A DNA stretch of 64,000 bases. Origin: Shouchella sp047238345 (GTDB taxonomy: Bacteria > Bacillota > Bacilli > Bacillales > Bacillaceae_D). The notes beneath the pieces are model-generated. The model was not told the origin of the DNA, did not search any database, and saw only the letters and a list, made by a program, of their open reading frames with translations. The position numbers and the translations under genes are program-made. The stretch lies in the NCBI RefSeq assembly GCF_047238345.1, contig NZ_JBDFMQ010000001.1:434001-498000 (forward strand). Direction: 5' to 3'. How positions within the stretch are numbered: position 1 is the first letter of the stretch; every line of letters starts with the position of its first letter. Shown here piece by piece: positions 57,988-64,000 of the stretch.

Positions 57988-58002
57988 CGTCATTATCAAT
58001 GG

Positions 58003-58032
58003 AGCTTTCCTTCAGAGAGGAAGGCTTTTTTT
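58003..58032 (+). terminator. Terminator of the 56-residue gene
   Basis: AGCTTTCCTT (58003-58012) / AGGAAGGCT (58018-58026) with one bulge, then T-run to 58032. Confidence 0.75.
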
Positions 58033-58170
58033 ATCGTTCTTCGCATTAGGAAATGTGAAAAATGAATGGATTTTGGGCATTCGATTTTGTCCGAGGATCA
58101 TTTCCTGCTATGCTAGTGTAGTAAGATAGATGATGCGATTGACGTGTCAAAAGAAGGAGGCGATGTAAAA

Positions 58171-58626
58171 GTGGGTAGAAAAATCATCTACATTGTCATT
58201 GCACTTTTACTTGTCAGTATAGCAGCTGTTGTATTAATAAATTTTATCCCCTCACAAACTACGATAGAGGACGAATTGGCGAATTATGAAAACGAGTTCG
58301 GAGAGATTACGTCATTACAAATCGTCCAAGAATCAAATGAACGATCGGATTCGACAAGAAGAGAAGTCGTGCTAGAGGACCGCGACGAAATTATGGCGCT
58401 TTTTGAACAAGGGAATGAGACAGAACTTGTTTCCAATGATCGTGCACCAACCGTTAACTACCATTTGGAAATCGAGACGACGGAGCACTCTGTTTATACC
58501 GCGCCGACAATTATTGTGAGTGATGTGACGTTTGCTTATGGCGAAACGCGCTTTCATGTGAATGGCACAAACTTCCTGTTGGAAGCCATCGAAACAGGTG
58601 ATTTTGATTGGGACTATGATGAATAA
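58171..58626 (+). CDS. Membrane-anchored extracellular protein, unknown family
   Basis: 151 residues: one N-terminal helix (about 4-26) and an outside-facing acidic domain of about 120 residues with alternating strands (D-R-D-E-I-M-A-L-F, V-N-Y-H-L-E-I-E-T-T-E-H-S-V-Y, F-A-Y-G-E-T-R-F-H-V-N-G-T). GTG 58171 is preceded by AAGGAGG. The acidic surface suits an alkaliphile or halotolerant host. No family recognised. Strong terminator downstream. Confidence 0.75.
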   Translation: MGRKIIYIVIALLLVSIAAVVLINFIPSQTTIEDELANYENEFGEITSLQIVQESNERSDSTRREVVLEDRDEIMALFEQGNETELVSNDRAPTVNYHLEIETTEHSVYTAPTIIVSDVTFAYGETRFHVNGTNFLLEAIETGDFDWDYDE

Positions 58627-58633
58627 TATCGCT

Positions 58634-58667
58634 AACGTGAAGTCGTACATACGGCTTCACGTTTTTT
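58634..58667 (+). terminator. Strong terminator
   Basis: AACGTGAAGTCGT (58634-58646) / ACGGCTTCACGTT (58651-58663), 13 bp with one G-U pair, then T-run. Confidence 0.9.
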
Positions 58668-58774
58668 GCAGAGTGCTAAAAATCATGTGAGAAGATCTAC
58701 CCACATGTCGTTGCGCCAATTCCGTTTTTGTTAAGCTAATTAGAAACAAAGATGAATATTGGGGAGTGTGGAAA

Positions 58775-60124
58775 ATGAAAAAGCGGTATAGTATGGCAAT
58801 TGGGTTAGGGGTATGCAGTCTCCTGGCGACGCAAAGTGTTCAAGCAAAAGAGGAGGTATTCCCCTTAAATACAATGGATGTGGAGGAAGCAAAAGGACAA
58901 CACTATGTTCCATCTACTCTTGATCATGTTCGGTGGGGCGAGCTTCCAAACCGAACAAGTTCACCAGTATTAAAAATGAAATCAGGGGAAACCGTTACGT
59001 TTGATACGGTTTCAGCAGAAGGGATTTTAGACGATCAAGGGCGCGATCCTGTTACATATTTTGGTCAATATGGTGTTGATTCGGACGAAGTATTAACAGA
59101 TGCGATTGACATTGCTGCATCTGATATGGAAAATATTTTTGGTGAACAAGGTCCACATGTTGTGACAGGACCTGTTGAAATTGAAGGGGCAGAACCAGGT
59201 GATGTGTTAAAAGTGGAAACCTTGACCTTAACACCTCGGGTGCCATACGGAGTCATTTCCAATCGACACGATCGAGGTGCGCTACCTGGAGAATTTCCTG
59301 AAAATGAAGGACCTGAAGAAGGCGCAAGTGCTGAAAATCCAGAATTATATAACAATATATCGATTTTTACTCCGATATCAGAGCGTGATGGAGACTGGTA
59401 TGGTGAAATTCCTGGTGAAGATGTCGTTTTTCCGCTAAAACCTTTCATGGGCATGATGGGGGTCGCAACGGATACAACAGAGAGAGTGGATAGTGTCCCA
59501 CCTACACATACTGGAGGCAATATTGATATTAACGATTTAGGTGAGGGCTCTGCACTTTATTTGCCGATTGAAGTGGACGGCGGAATGTTCTATACAGGTG
59601 ATCCACACTTTGCTCAAGGGGATGGTGAAGTGGCGTTAAGTGCACTGGAAGGGTCTTTACGCGTGACATTTCGTTTAACCCTATTAAAGGATGGTGACCC
59701 AGCGATTCCTGGTGACGCCAATTCCTTCAGACATCCAGTCGGAGAAACAGATGATTATTGGTTGCCTATTGGTCTAGATGAAGATCTAAATGAAGCCATG
59801 AGAGATGCGACACGCCAATCAATCTCCCTTCTTGAACATCAATATGGTATGGACCGTGCAAACGCTCTTGCTTACTTGAGTGCGGCAACAGATTATGAAG
59901 TGTCACAAGTCGTTGATCGGACGAAGGGCATTAACGGAAAAATTCGGAAAGCTGATTTTGAAGGAAAAAAAGAAAGTGAAACAGCTTTAGCGAAAGAAGA
60001 AGATACAGGTGGTGTGTTACCTGACACCTCTGCAAACCAAGCCGCGTGGATCATTGGGGGGCTTATGCTGAGCATTGTTGGTTTGACTGGTGTGTTATGG
60101 AAAAGAAGAAGACAAGCGCTGTAA
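58775..60124 (+). CDS. Cell-wall-anchored acetamidase/formamidase family protein
   Basis: 449 residues. Signal peptide about 1-25 (S-V-Q-A-K), then an acetamidase/formamidase (FmdA/AmdA) domain: H-Y-V-P-S-T-L-D-H-V-R-W-G near residue 40, G-P-H-V-V-T-G-P-V-E-I-E-G-A-E-P-G-D-V-L-K-V-E, P-P-T-H-T-G-G-N-I-D, L-Y-L-P-I-E-V-D-G-G-M-F-Y-T-G-D-P-H-F-A-Q-G-D-G-E and S-A-A-T-D-Y-E-V-S-Q-V-V-D. The C-terminus has L-P-D-T-S, a hydrophobic helix and K-R-R-R, a sortase sorting signal of the LPDTS/A type used by Bacillus YhcS. ATG 58775 follows GGGGAG. The family is normally cytoplasmic, so surface anchoring is unusual. Substrate may be an amide in the medium. Confidence 0.9.
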   Translation: MKKRYSMAIGLGVCSLLATQSVQAKEEVFPLNTMDVEEAKGQHYVPSTLDHVRWGELPNRTSSPVLKMKSGETVTFDTVSAEGILDDQGRDPVTYFGQYGVDSDEVLTDAIDIAASDMENIFGEQGPHVVTGPVEIEGAEPGDVLKVETLTLTPRVPYGVISNRHDRGALPGEFPENEGPEEGASAENPELYNNISIFTPISERDGDWYGEIPGEDVVFPLKPFMGMMGVATDTTERVDSVPPTHTGGNIDINDLGEGSALYLPIEVDGGMFYTGDPHFAQGDGEVALSALEGSLRVTFRLTLLKDGDPAIPGDANSFRHPVGETDDYWLPIGLDEDLNEAMRDATRQSISLLEHQYGMDRANALAYLSAATDYEVSQVVDRTKGINGKIRKADFEGKKESETALAKEEDTGGVLPDTSANQAAWIIGGLMLSIVGLTGVLWKRRRQAL

Positions 60125-60131
60125 ATTGAAC

Positions 60132-60160
60132 GCTCGGCATGCTGATGCCGGGCTTTTTTT
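60132..60160 (+). terminator. Terminator of the anchored amidase gene
   Basis: GCTCGGCAT (60132-60140) / ATGCCGGGC (60145-60153), one G-U type pair, followed by seven T. Confidence 0.85.
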
Positions 60161-60240
60161 GAGAGGGGTATGAAACCTCTGTGGCGGACATTCGTATGTA
60201 GAATTGAGATGAACAGTTTAGTGTAAAAAGGAGCCTTCTT

Positions 60241-60900
60241 ATGTTTCGATCATATCGACGGTGGAAAAGGAATAGAAAGATAAATAAGGTGAAAGAAGGA
60301 GATGGGCATCAACTCAAACCATTTCGCTTTTGGCAACCTCTAACACGGTCACTTTTTTACGCAACGATTGTCGAAGAGAACGGTGAAACACATGTTTATG
60401 CAGTGAATGTCCACTTCTTTAGTGAAGATGAAACGACACAGTTGTACCGTGATGGAACGCATATAGCCACATCTTCTCTCCCTGCCACCTTCCCTGTTCC
60501 TGGTGGTGTTATTGAAGTAGCCACGTCTGATTATGGGATGAGTCGAATGGAATATGTGACAAGTGAAGGAGCAAGGCAACTTCAGCCAGATAAGCGGTCA
60601 GCAGAAGGATTACGATTACGTTTTGACAAACGGTTCCCTAAAATAAGCGCATCGATTGGCACATGTGCCATTACGATTTTACTCCTTTCCATCTTTTTAG
60701 GATTGCCACAATTACTTGAAGGATTAACACAAATTCCATGGGTAGCGGAGCACATAGGCACATTCCAATCCCCAGTTACGCTTCCTAATTGGCTAAACAC
60801 TACTCTTATACTATTAAGTGTTTTCGCGGCCATGGAACGGGCACTGACGTTAAAAAATCATTGGCTAATTGACATGGAAACGAGTTATTGGGATGAGTAG
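60241..60900 (+). CDS. Two-helix membrane protein, unknown family
   Basis: 219 residues, start after AAAAGGAG. Very basic N-terminus (R-S-Y-R-R-W-K-R-N-R-K), then a soluble region of about 110 residues with a G-G-V-I-E-V-A-T strand pattern, then two hydrophobic helices (about 138-160 and 184-204) and an acidic end. Two small membrane protein genes follow at 18-base gaps, suggesting a three-gene operon. Function unknown. Confidence 0.8.
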   Translation: MFRSYRRWKRNRKINKVKEGDGHQLKPFRFWQPLTRSLFYATIVEENGETHVYAVNVHFFSEDETTQLYRDGTHIATSSLPATFPVPGGVIEVATSDYGMSRMEYVTSEGARQLQPDKRSAEGLRLRFDKRFPKISASIGTCAITILLLSIFLGLPQLLEGLTQIPWVAEHIGTFQSPVTLPNWLNTTLILLSVFAAMERALTLKNHWLIDMETSYWDE

Positions 60901-60918
60901 AAGAAGAGGGAGGAAAAT

Positions 60919-61170
60919 GTGCAAAAGAAGAATAGGAAAACATCTAGTTTTATGCTTGTGCTGTTAACGTTTATCGGGGTGACAATTTTGTTATACGGAA
61001 TTGGCTCGTTGTTCTCCATTGAATGGTTGATACTAAAGTCCTCCTTCTATGTTGGGGAAGAGGGCTTCTCTTTTCACTTCGGTTCACTTATACCAATTGT
61101 TATGGGTCTAGTCGCGGCTGGATTCATTGAATGGTGTAAAAAAAAAGGAGCGACGACCAAAGCTACTTAA
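60919..61170 (+). CDS. Small two-helix membrane protein
   Basis: 83 residues from GTG 60919 after GAGGGAGG. Basic start (Q-K-K-N-R-K), helices about 11-32 and 53-69, with an aromatic loop between (S-F-Y-V-G-E-E-G-F-S-F-H-F). A Lys-rich tail K-K-K-G-A-T-T-K. Second gene of the small membrane-protein operon. ATG 60917 in another frame gives only a short peptide and is rejected. Confidence 0.75.
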   Translation: MQKKNRKTSSFMLVLLTFIGVTILLYGIGSLFSIEWLILKSSFYVGEEGFSFHFGSLIPIVMGLVAAGFIEWCKKKGATTKAT

Positions 61171-61188
61171 TAACGTAGATTGGAGTGA

Positions 61189-61479
61189 TTGAAAATAGGC
61201 ATAATGTTTCCTTTATATGTTGTATTGATTAGTGTTTTAAATCTTTTTCTACATGAGTTTTTAAAGGGGAAAGTGGAGCCTTATGCGATTAGGTTTATTG
61301 AATCGTGCGTCTCGATTACTGCCATTCCGGTTATTTGGGCAGTGGTTCTGAGTAGAGAAGAACCTATCGAGAATGCTTTCTTATATTATCTGGCAATCGC
61401 AGTCACGATCATCATTATTGTGCTGTGGGTAGTATTTTTTACCCTTATGATGCGAGAGCGAACGCCTTCAGATGAGTAA
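61189..61479 (+). CDS. Small three-helix membrane protein
   Basis: 96 residues from TTG 61189, preceded closely by GGAGTGA; ATG 61204 is an alternative start. Helices about 3-20, 40-54 and 65-88, with polar loop S-R-E-E-P-I-E-N and a charged end M-R-E-R-T-P-S-D-E. Third gene of the operon, ending at a strong terminator. Family not recognised. Confidence 0.72.
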   Translation: MKIGIMFPLYVVLISVLNLFLHEFLKGKVEPYAIRFIESCVSITAIPVIWAVVLSREEPIENAFLYYLAIAVTIIIIVLWVVFFTLMMRERTPSDE

Positions 61480-61480
61480 A

Positions 61481-61518
61481 ACACACCCTATGTTAAATTG
61501 AGGGTGTGTCTTTTTTTT
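61481..61518. terminator. Bidirectional terminator
   Basis: Perfect 9-bp stem ACACACCCT (61481-61489) / AGGGTGTGT (61501-61509), T-run to 61518; serves the membrane-protein operon and the minus-strand chbG. Confidence 0.87.
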
Positions 61519-62227
61519 GCGCAGGTAACGTCCAGCCGCTCGGTAATGAATAGTGCATTAAAATCTCTGTTTCTTTCACACGGTCATGTACATAAGAAGA
61601 AGTCTGCTGTAGCGGTTCATCAACATAAGCTGGATGGCACATAATCTCGAGTGAATCTACACCAGTGTGATCAGCCAGAATTTGATTAATGCCTTGATGA
61701 CTAACGCCGTCTTTATAAAAGCGATCGTCAAAGGACGCGGTATAAAAGGAGGTTTCATTAGGCGTCTGTTCAAAAGAATGGCGCCATGGAAGTTGGTAGG
61801 TTTTACTTAATTTTTCAATGACGGGCCGGAGATGCGCCCAACGATGAATATGGTGGTGACTATCCAAATGATTCGGTATCAACCCGTAACTTAAGAAGGT
61901 CTCAATTTGCAGGGACCATTCGCGCAAAACATCATCTGGATTGATAATTGTTTCATTTCGCTGTAAGTGAAGCTTACGGAATTGTCCTGAATGATCGACA
62001 AGAGAAGGAACCTCACTTGAAATAGGTGCACCAATCGTTAAAGCAAGGTGAATGCCAACTTTTAAAGAAGGATGCTGTTTCGCTAACGCAACAGCATGTT
62101 CTGATGCTGGCATATTTACCAGCATCGTTGTAGAAGCAACAACACCGTATAAATGACTATCCAAAATCCCATAATTGACCCCTCGCGATAAACCAAAATC
62201 ATCTGCATTAAACGTTACAACTGGCAT
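61493..62227 (-). CDS. chbG: ChbG/YdjC carbohydrate deacetylase
   Basis: 244-residue metal-dependent deacetylase that removes an acetyl group from chitobiose/chitooligosaccharide 6-phosphates. Seen: F-N-A-D-D-F-G-L-S near residue 7 (catalytic Asp and metal Asp), V-G-I-H-L-A-L-T with a metal His, H-L-D-S-H-H-H-I-H and I-M-C-H-P-A-Y-V-D. ATG 62227 is chosen, seven bases after GGGGG; GTG two codons earlier overlaps that site. It lies directly after a GntR regulator gene and divergent from a GH4 phosphoglucosidase, as in beta-glucoside/chitobiose loci. Confidence 0.93.
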   Translation of the reverse strand: MPVVTFNADDFGLSRGVNYGILDSHLYGVVASTTMLVNMPASEHAVALAKQHPSLKVGIHLALTIGAPISSEVPSLVDHSGQFRKLHLQRNETIINPDDVLREWSLQIETFLSYGLIPNHLDSHHHIHRWAHLRPVIEKLSKTYQLPWRHSFEQTPNETSFYTASFDDRFYKDGVSHQGINQILADHTGVDSLEIMCHPAYVDEPLQQTSSYVHDRVKETEILMHYSLPSGWTLPAQKKDTPSI

Positions 62228-62239
62228 GGTCACGCCCCC

Positions 62240-62950
62240 TTAATGATAGTGTCGCTCGATTTGAAAGCTCGCTCGTTCCCCGTGGAAATATGTTTGAGAA
62301 TGCTCAGCAACGGTCCCATCCTCTAAATATGCAAGGGTTTCTAGGTAAAAACATGGCGTCTGTTCTTCGGATTCAAGGTAGGTTGCAACAGTTGCATCCA
62401 TTGTCTGAAGTTGAATGTGTTCTTCTGTCCGGGCGATACGGATGTCAAAATGCGCTCGTAATGACGAATACAGAGAGGATGCGCATTGTTCTGCTGTTAA
62501 TCCAGGTGCGATCGACCACGGAACGTATGCAATCTCATACTGGAGTGGTTTTTCATCCACAAAGCGTATCCGTGTAATCTTTTGAATAGGGGCATTGGCG
62601 TCTGTTTTTAAAAGGTGAGACAATACCTCGTCAGCAGGTACGACTTGTAATGACAATACTTTAATAAATGGTTTTTTTCCTTGAGACGTTACTTGTTCAG
62701 TAAATGAAGTAATGGTTTGGGATAAATTTGTTCGAATTTTTGGTTCAGCGACAAACGTACCTTGCCCTTGGCGGCGTACGACATAGCCCTCTTGGGTCAA
62801 TTGTTGCAAGGCTGTTCTTACAGTTGTACGACTAACGCCATAGGTTTCGCAAAATTCTGCTTCAGTTGGCAATTGTGATTGTGGGGCATATTCATTCGAT
62901 TCAATTTTATTAATAATGCTTTCCTTAATTTGCTGATGCATAGCGGACAT
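62240..62950 (-). CDS. GntR family (HutC/UTRA) regulator
   Basis: 236-residue repressor: winged HTH at about 5-70 (L-P-T-E-A-E-F-C-E-T-Y-G-V-S-R-T-T-V-R-T-A-L, G-Y-V-V-R-R-Q-G-Q-G-T-F-V-A) and a UTRA effector domain binding a sugar phosphate. ATG 62950 is chosen, eight bases after AAGGGG; ATG 62956 is nearly on the site. Cotranscribed with chbG. A 10-bp inverted repeat just upstream is its likely operator, so it should repress both itself and the divergent GH4 gene. Confidence 0.92.
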   Translation of the reverse strand: MSAMHQQIKESIINKIESNEYAPQSQLPTEAEFCETYGVSRTTVRTALQQLTQEGYVVRRQGQGTFVAEPKIRTNLSQTITSFTEQVTSQGKKPFIKVLSLQVVPADEVLSHLLKTDANAPIQKITRIRFVDEKPLQYEIAYVPWSIAPGLTAEQCASSLYSSLRAHFDIRIARTEEHIQLQTMDATVATYLESEEQTPCFYLETLAYLEDGTVAEHSQTYFHGERASFQIERHYH

Positions 62951-63016
62951 AGGCATAACCCCTTCGTGTTCATTGTCTTTATTGTAGCATAAATGGTGTA
63001 AAGATATCATACAAAG

Positions 63017-63057
63017 GTAATGACAAAACTGATCACTTTAGATAAAGTTGTCATTAC
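63017..63057. promoter_or_regulatory. Probable GntR operator
   Basis: Perfect 10-bp inverted repeat GTAATGACAA (63017-63026) / TTGTCATTAC (63048-63057) separated by 21 bases, so the two half-sites are 31 bases apart, about three helical turns. Located in the divergent region between the regulator and the GH4 gene. Confidence 0.65.
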
Positions 63058-63106
63058 AAATAAAACTGTACTTTCTTAATTTGTTATGATAAATTAAATT
63101 TGTAAC

Positions 63107-63122
63107 AAGAAAGCGATTTCAT
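63107..63122. promoter_or_regulatory. cre site (CcpA) upstream of the GH4 gene
   Basis: AAGAAAGCGATTTCAT matches the cre consensus at 15 of 16 positions, 48 bases before the start codon, consistent with glucose repression of beta-glucoside use. Confidence 0.68.
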
Positions 63123-63169
63123 TTATTGGTTGTTCCTACAAATAGAATGTATGTGGAGGAGGGATCTCA

Positions 63170-64000
63170 ATGACGTTAAAATTAGTCATTATTGGTGGAG
63201 GATCAAGCTATACGCCAGAGATCATTGAAGGCATTATTGATCGACATGATCAGTTTCCAGTCACGGAGATTGCGCTAGTGGATATTGAGCAAGGAAAAGA
63301 AAAGCTACAGATTATTACGGGGCTTGCTAAACGAATGATTCATAAGGCAAATAAGTCAATCGTCATTACATCCACTCTCGAGCGCCGACGAGCGTTAAGT
63401 GGGGCTGATTTTGTCACAAGTCAAATACGAGTAGGGGGATTAAAAGCGCGAGAAAAAGATGAACGCATCCCATTTTCTTATGGGGCACTTGGTCAAGAAA
63501 CAAATGGGGCAGGAGGGATCTTCAAAGCGTTACGGACAATTCCAGTTTTATTAGAGATTTCAAAAGATATGCAAGAGTTATGTCCGAACGCATGGTTAAT
63601 CAATTTCACAAATCCTGCTGGTATGGTCACAGAGGCATTATTGAAGTATGGCGAACATAAGCGGGTCATCGGTGTGTGCAACATTCCGTTTAATATGCGC
63701 ACTGGCGTCGCGGAGATTTTGAAGTGTAACGTAGAAGACATCGAGATTGAATTTCTAGGCTTGAACCACTTTGTGTTTGGACGTCGTGTGCTTGTAAAAG
63801 GTGTCGACTGTACAGCCAATGTAATCGAACGATTAAAGGATCCAGCAAATCAATATTCGCCAGCAAATATTGTATCGGAAGGCTGGTCAACCACCTTCTT
63901 GTCAGCTTTTAAGATGTTGCCAAATCCGTATCATAGCTATTACTTTAAAGGCGCAGACATGCTCGAAAAGAATTTGGAAGCGTACTGGGAAAACGGGACG
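63170..64000 (+). CDS. licH: GH4 6-phospho-beta-glucosidase (5' part)
   Basis: First 277 residues of an NAD- and Mn-dependent family 4 glycosidase, cut by the window end. Seen: L-V-I-I-G-G-G-S-S-Y-T-P-E (NAD-binding start), V-D-I-E near residue 38, G-Q-E-T-N-G-A-G-G near 105, N-F-T-N-P-A-G-M-V-T-E-A near 144, V-C-N-I-P and G-L-N-H-F-V-F-G. The C-N-I-P and N-H residues are metal and substrate contacts in this family. ATG 63170 follows GGAGGAGGG. It would hydrolyse phosphorylated beta-glucosides such as cellobiose 6-phosphate; the PTS genes may lie beyond the edge. Confidence 0.92.
   Translation, partial: MTLKLVIIGGGSSYTPEIIEGIIDRHDQFPVTEIALVDIEQGKEKLQIITGLAKRMIHKANKSIVITSTLERRRALSGADFVTSQIRVGGLKAREKDERIPFSYGALGQETNGAGGIFKALRTIPVLLEISKDMQELCPNAWLINFTNPAGMVTEALLKYGEHKRVIGVCNIPFNMRTGVAEILKCNVEDIEIEFLGLNHFVFGRRVLVKGVDCTANVIERLKDPANQYSPANIVSEGWSTTFLSAFKMLPNPYHSYYFKGADMLEKNLEAYWENGT

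Noticed and set aside
58899..59520. 151-codon minus-strand frame in the amidase-family gene
   Set aside because: Shadow of the plus-strand coding sequence; Ser/Pro-rich translation without a start signal.
1..64000. CRISPR arrays, tRNA/rRNA genes, insertion sequences, restriction or toxin-antitoxin systems
   Set aside because: I looked for regular repeats, clover-leaf and rRNA signatures, transposase and defence-gene motifs and saw none I could support.

Overview
The window reads as a chromosomal segment of an endospore-forming, probably alkaliphilic Bacillaceae (Shouchella/Alkalihalobacillus-like). The grounds are a three-gene GerA-type germination receptor, a subtilisin whose mature part has the 269-residue layout of high-alkaline proteases, the rbsRKDACB gene order, csaA, a TreR-type operator, CcpA (cre) sites, LexA-like boxes close to the Bacillus form and strong AGGAGG ribosome binding sites. 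I saw no rRNA, tRNA, CRISPR array, insertion sequence or prophage block. Taxonomy is inferred from protein resemblance recalled from memory, not from a search.

Layout. 1-2.7 kb: end of a sugar ABC operon (binding protein cut by the window edge, two permeases, no ATPase). 2.7-8.5 kb: ribose operon with its autoregulatory operator. 8.6-12 kb: glycerol dehydrogenase, a small zinc-ribbon protein, an HMCES/YedK-type DNA-protein crosslink protein and the alkaline protease. 12-18 kb: csaA, a DnaA-box cluster, a possible small RNA, small unknown genes (two with LexA-like boxes), a dicarboxylate symporter, an NTF2-like and a VOC protein, and a kinase gene broken by one frameshift. 18-23 kb: cstA, treA (with TreR operator) and a family-2 glycosyltransferase. 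23.3-24.3 kb: a manganese (yybP-ykoY) riboswitch in front of a 41-residue basic protein and a YrzF-like kinase.

24.4-33.9 kb is the most coherent accessory block: MmgE/PrpD protein, DASS dicarboxylate transporter, two-subunit class I fumarase-type hydratase, acyl-CoA dehydrogenase, LysR regulator, MaoC hydratase, CaiB CoA-transferase and CitE lyase. The gene content parallels the itaconate (ict-ich-ccl) locus of Pseudomonas, with a transporter and hydratase pair of a different type. A working model is uptake of a C5 dicarboxylate (itaconate, mesaconate or citramalate), CoA activation, hydration and cleavage to pyruvate plus acetyl-CoA. A 30-bp sequence is repeated with identical spacing in front of two transcription units of the block.

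34-43.5 kb: two EamA exporters around an AraC regulator, a truncated DUF218 gene, a BCCT osmolyte transporter with a charged tail, the ger operon and an SDR oxidoreductase. 43.5-61.5 kb: mostly single genes and small operons (hydrolase, AgcS symporter, several GNAT acetyltransferases, cell-wall amidase, ChrA, LysR with flavodoxin-fold oxidoreductase, small membrane proteins) and an exported acetamidase/formamidase-family protein ending in an LPDTS sortase signal. 61.5-64 kb: ChbG deacetylase and GntR regulator divergent from a GH4 6-phospho-beta-glucosidase cut by the right edge, consistent with a beta-glucoside or chitooligosaccharide locus.
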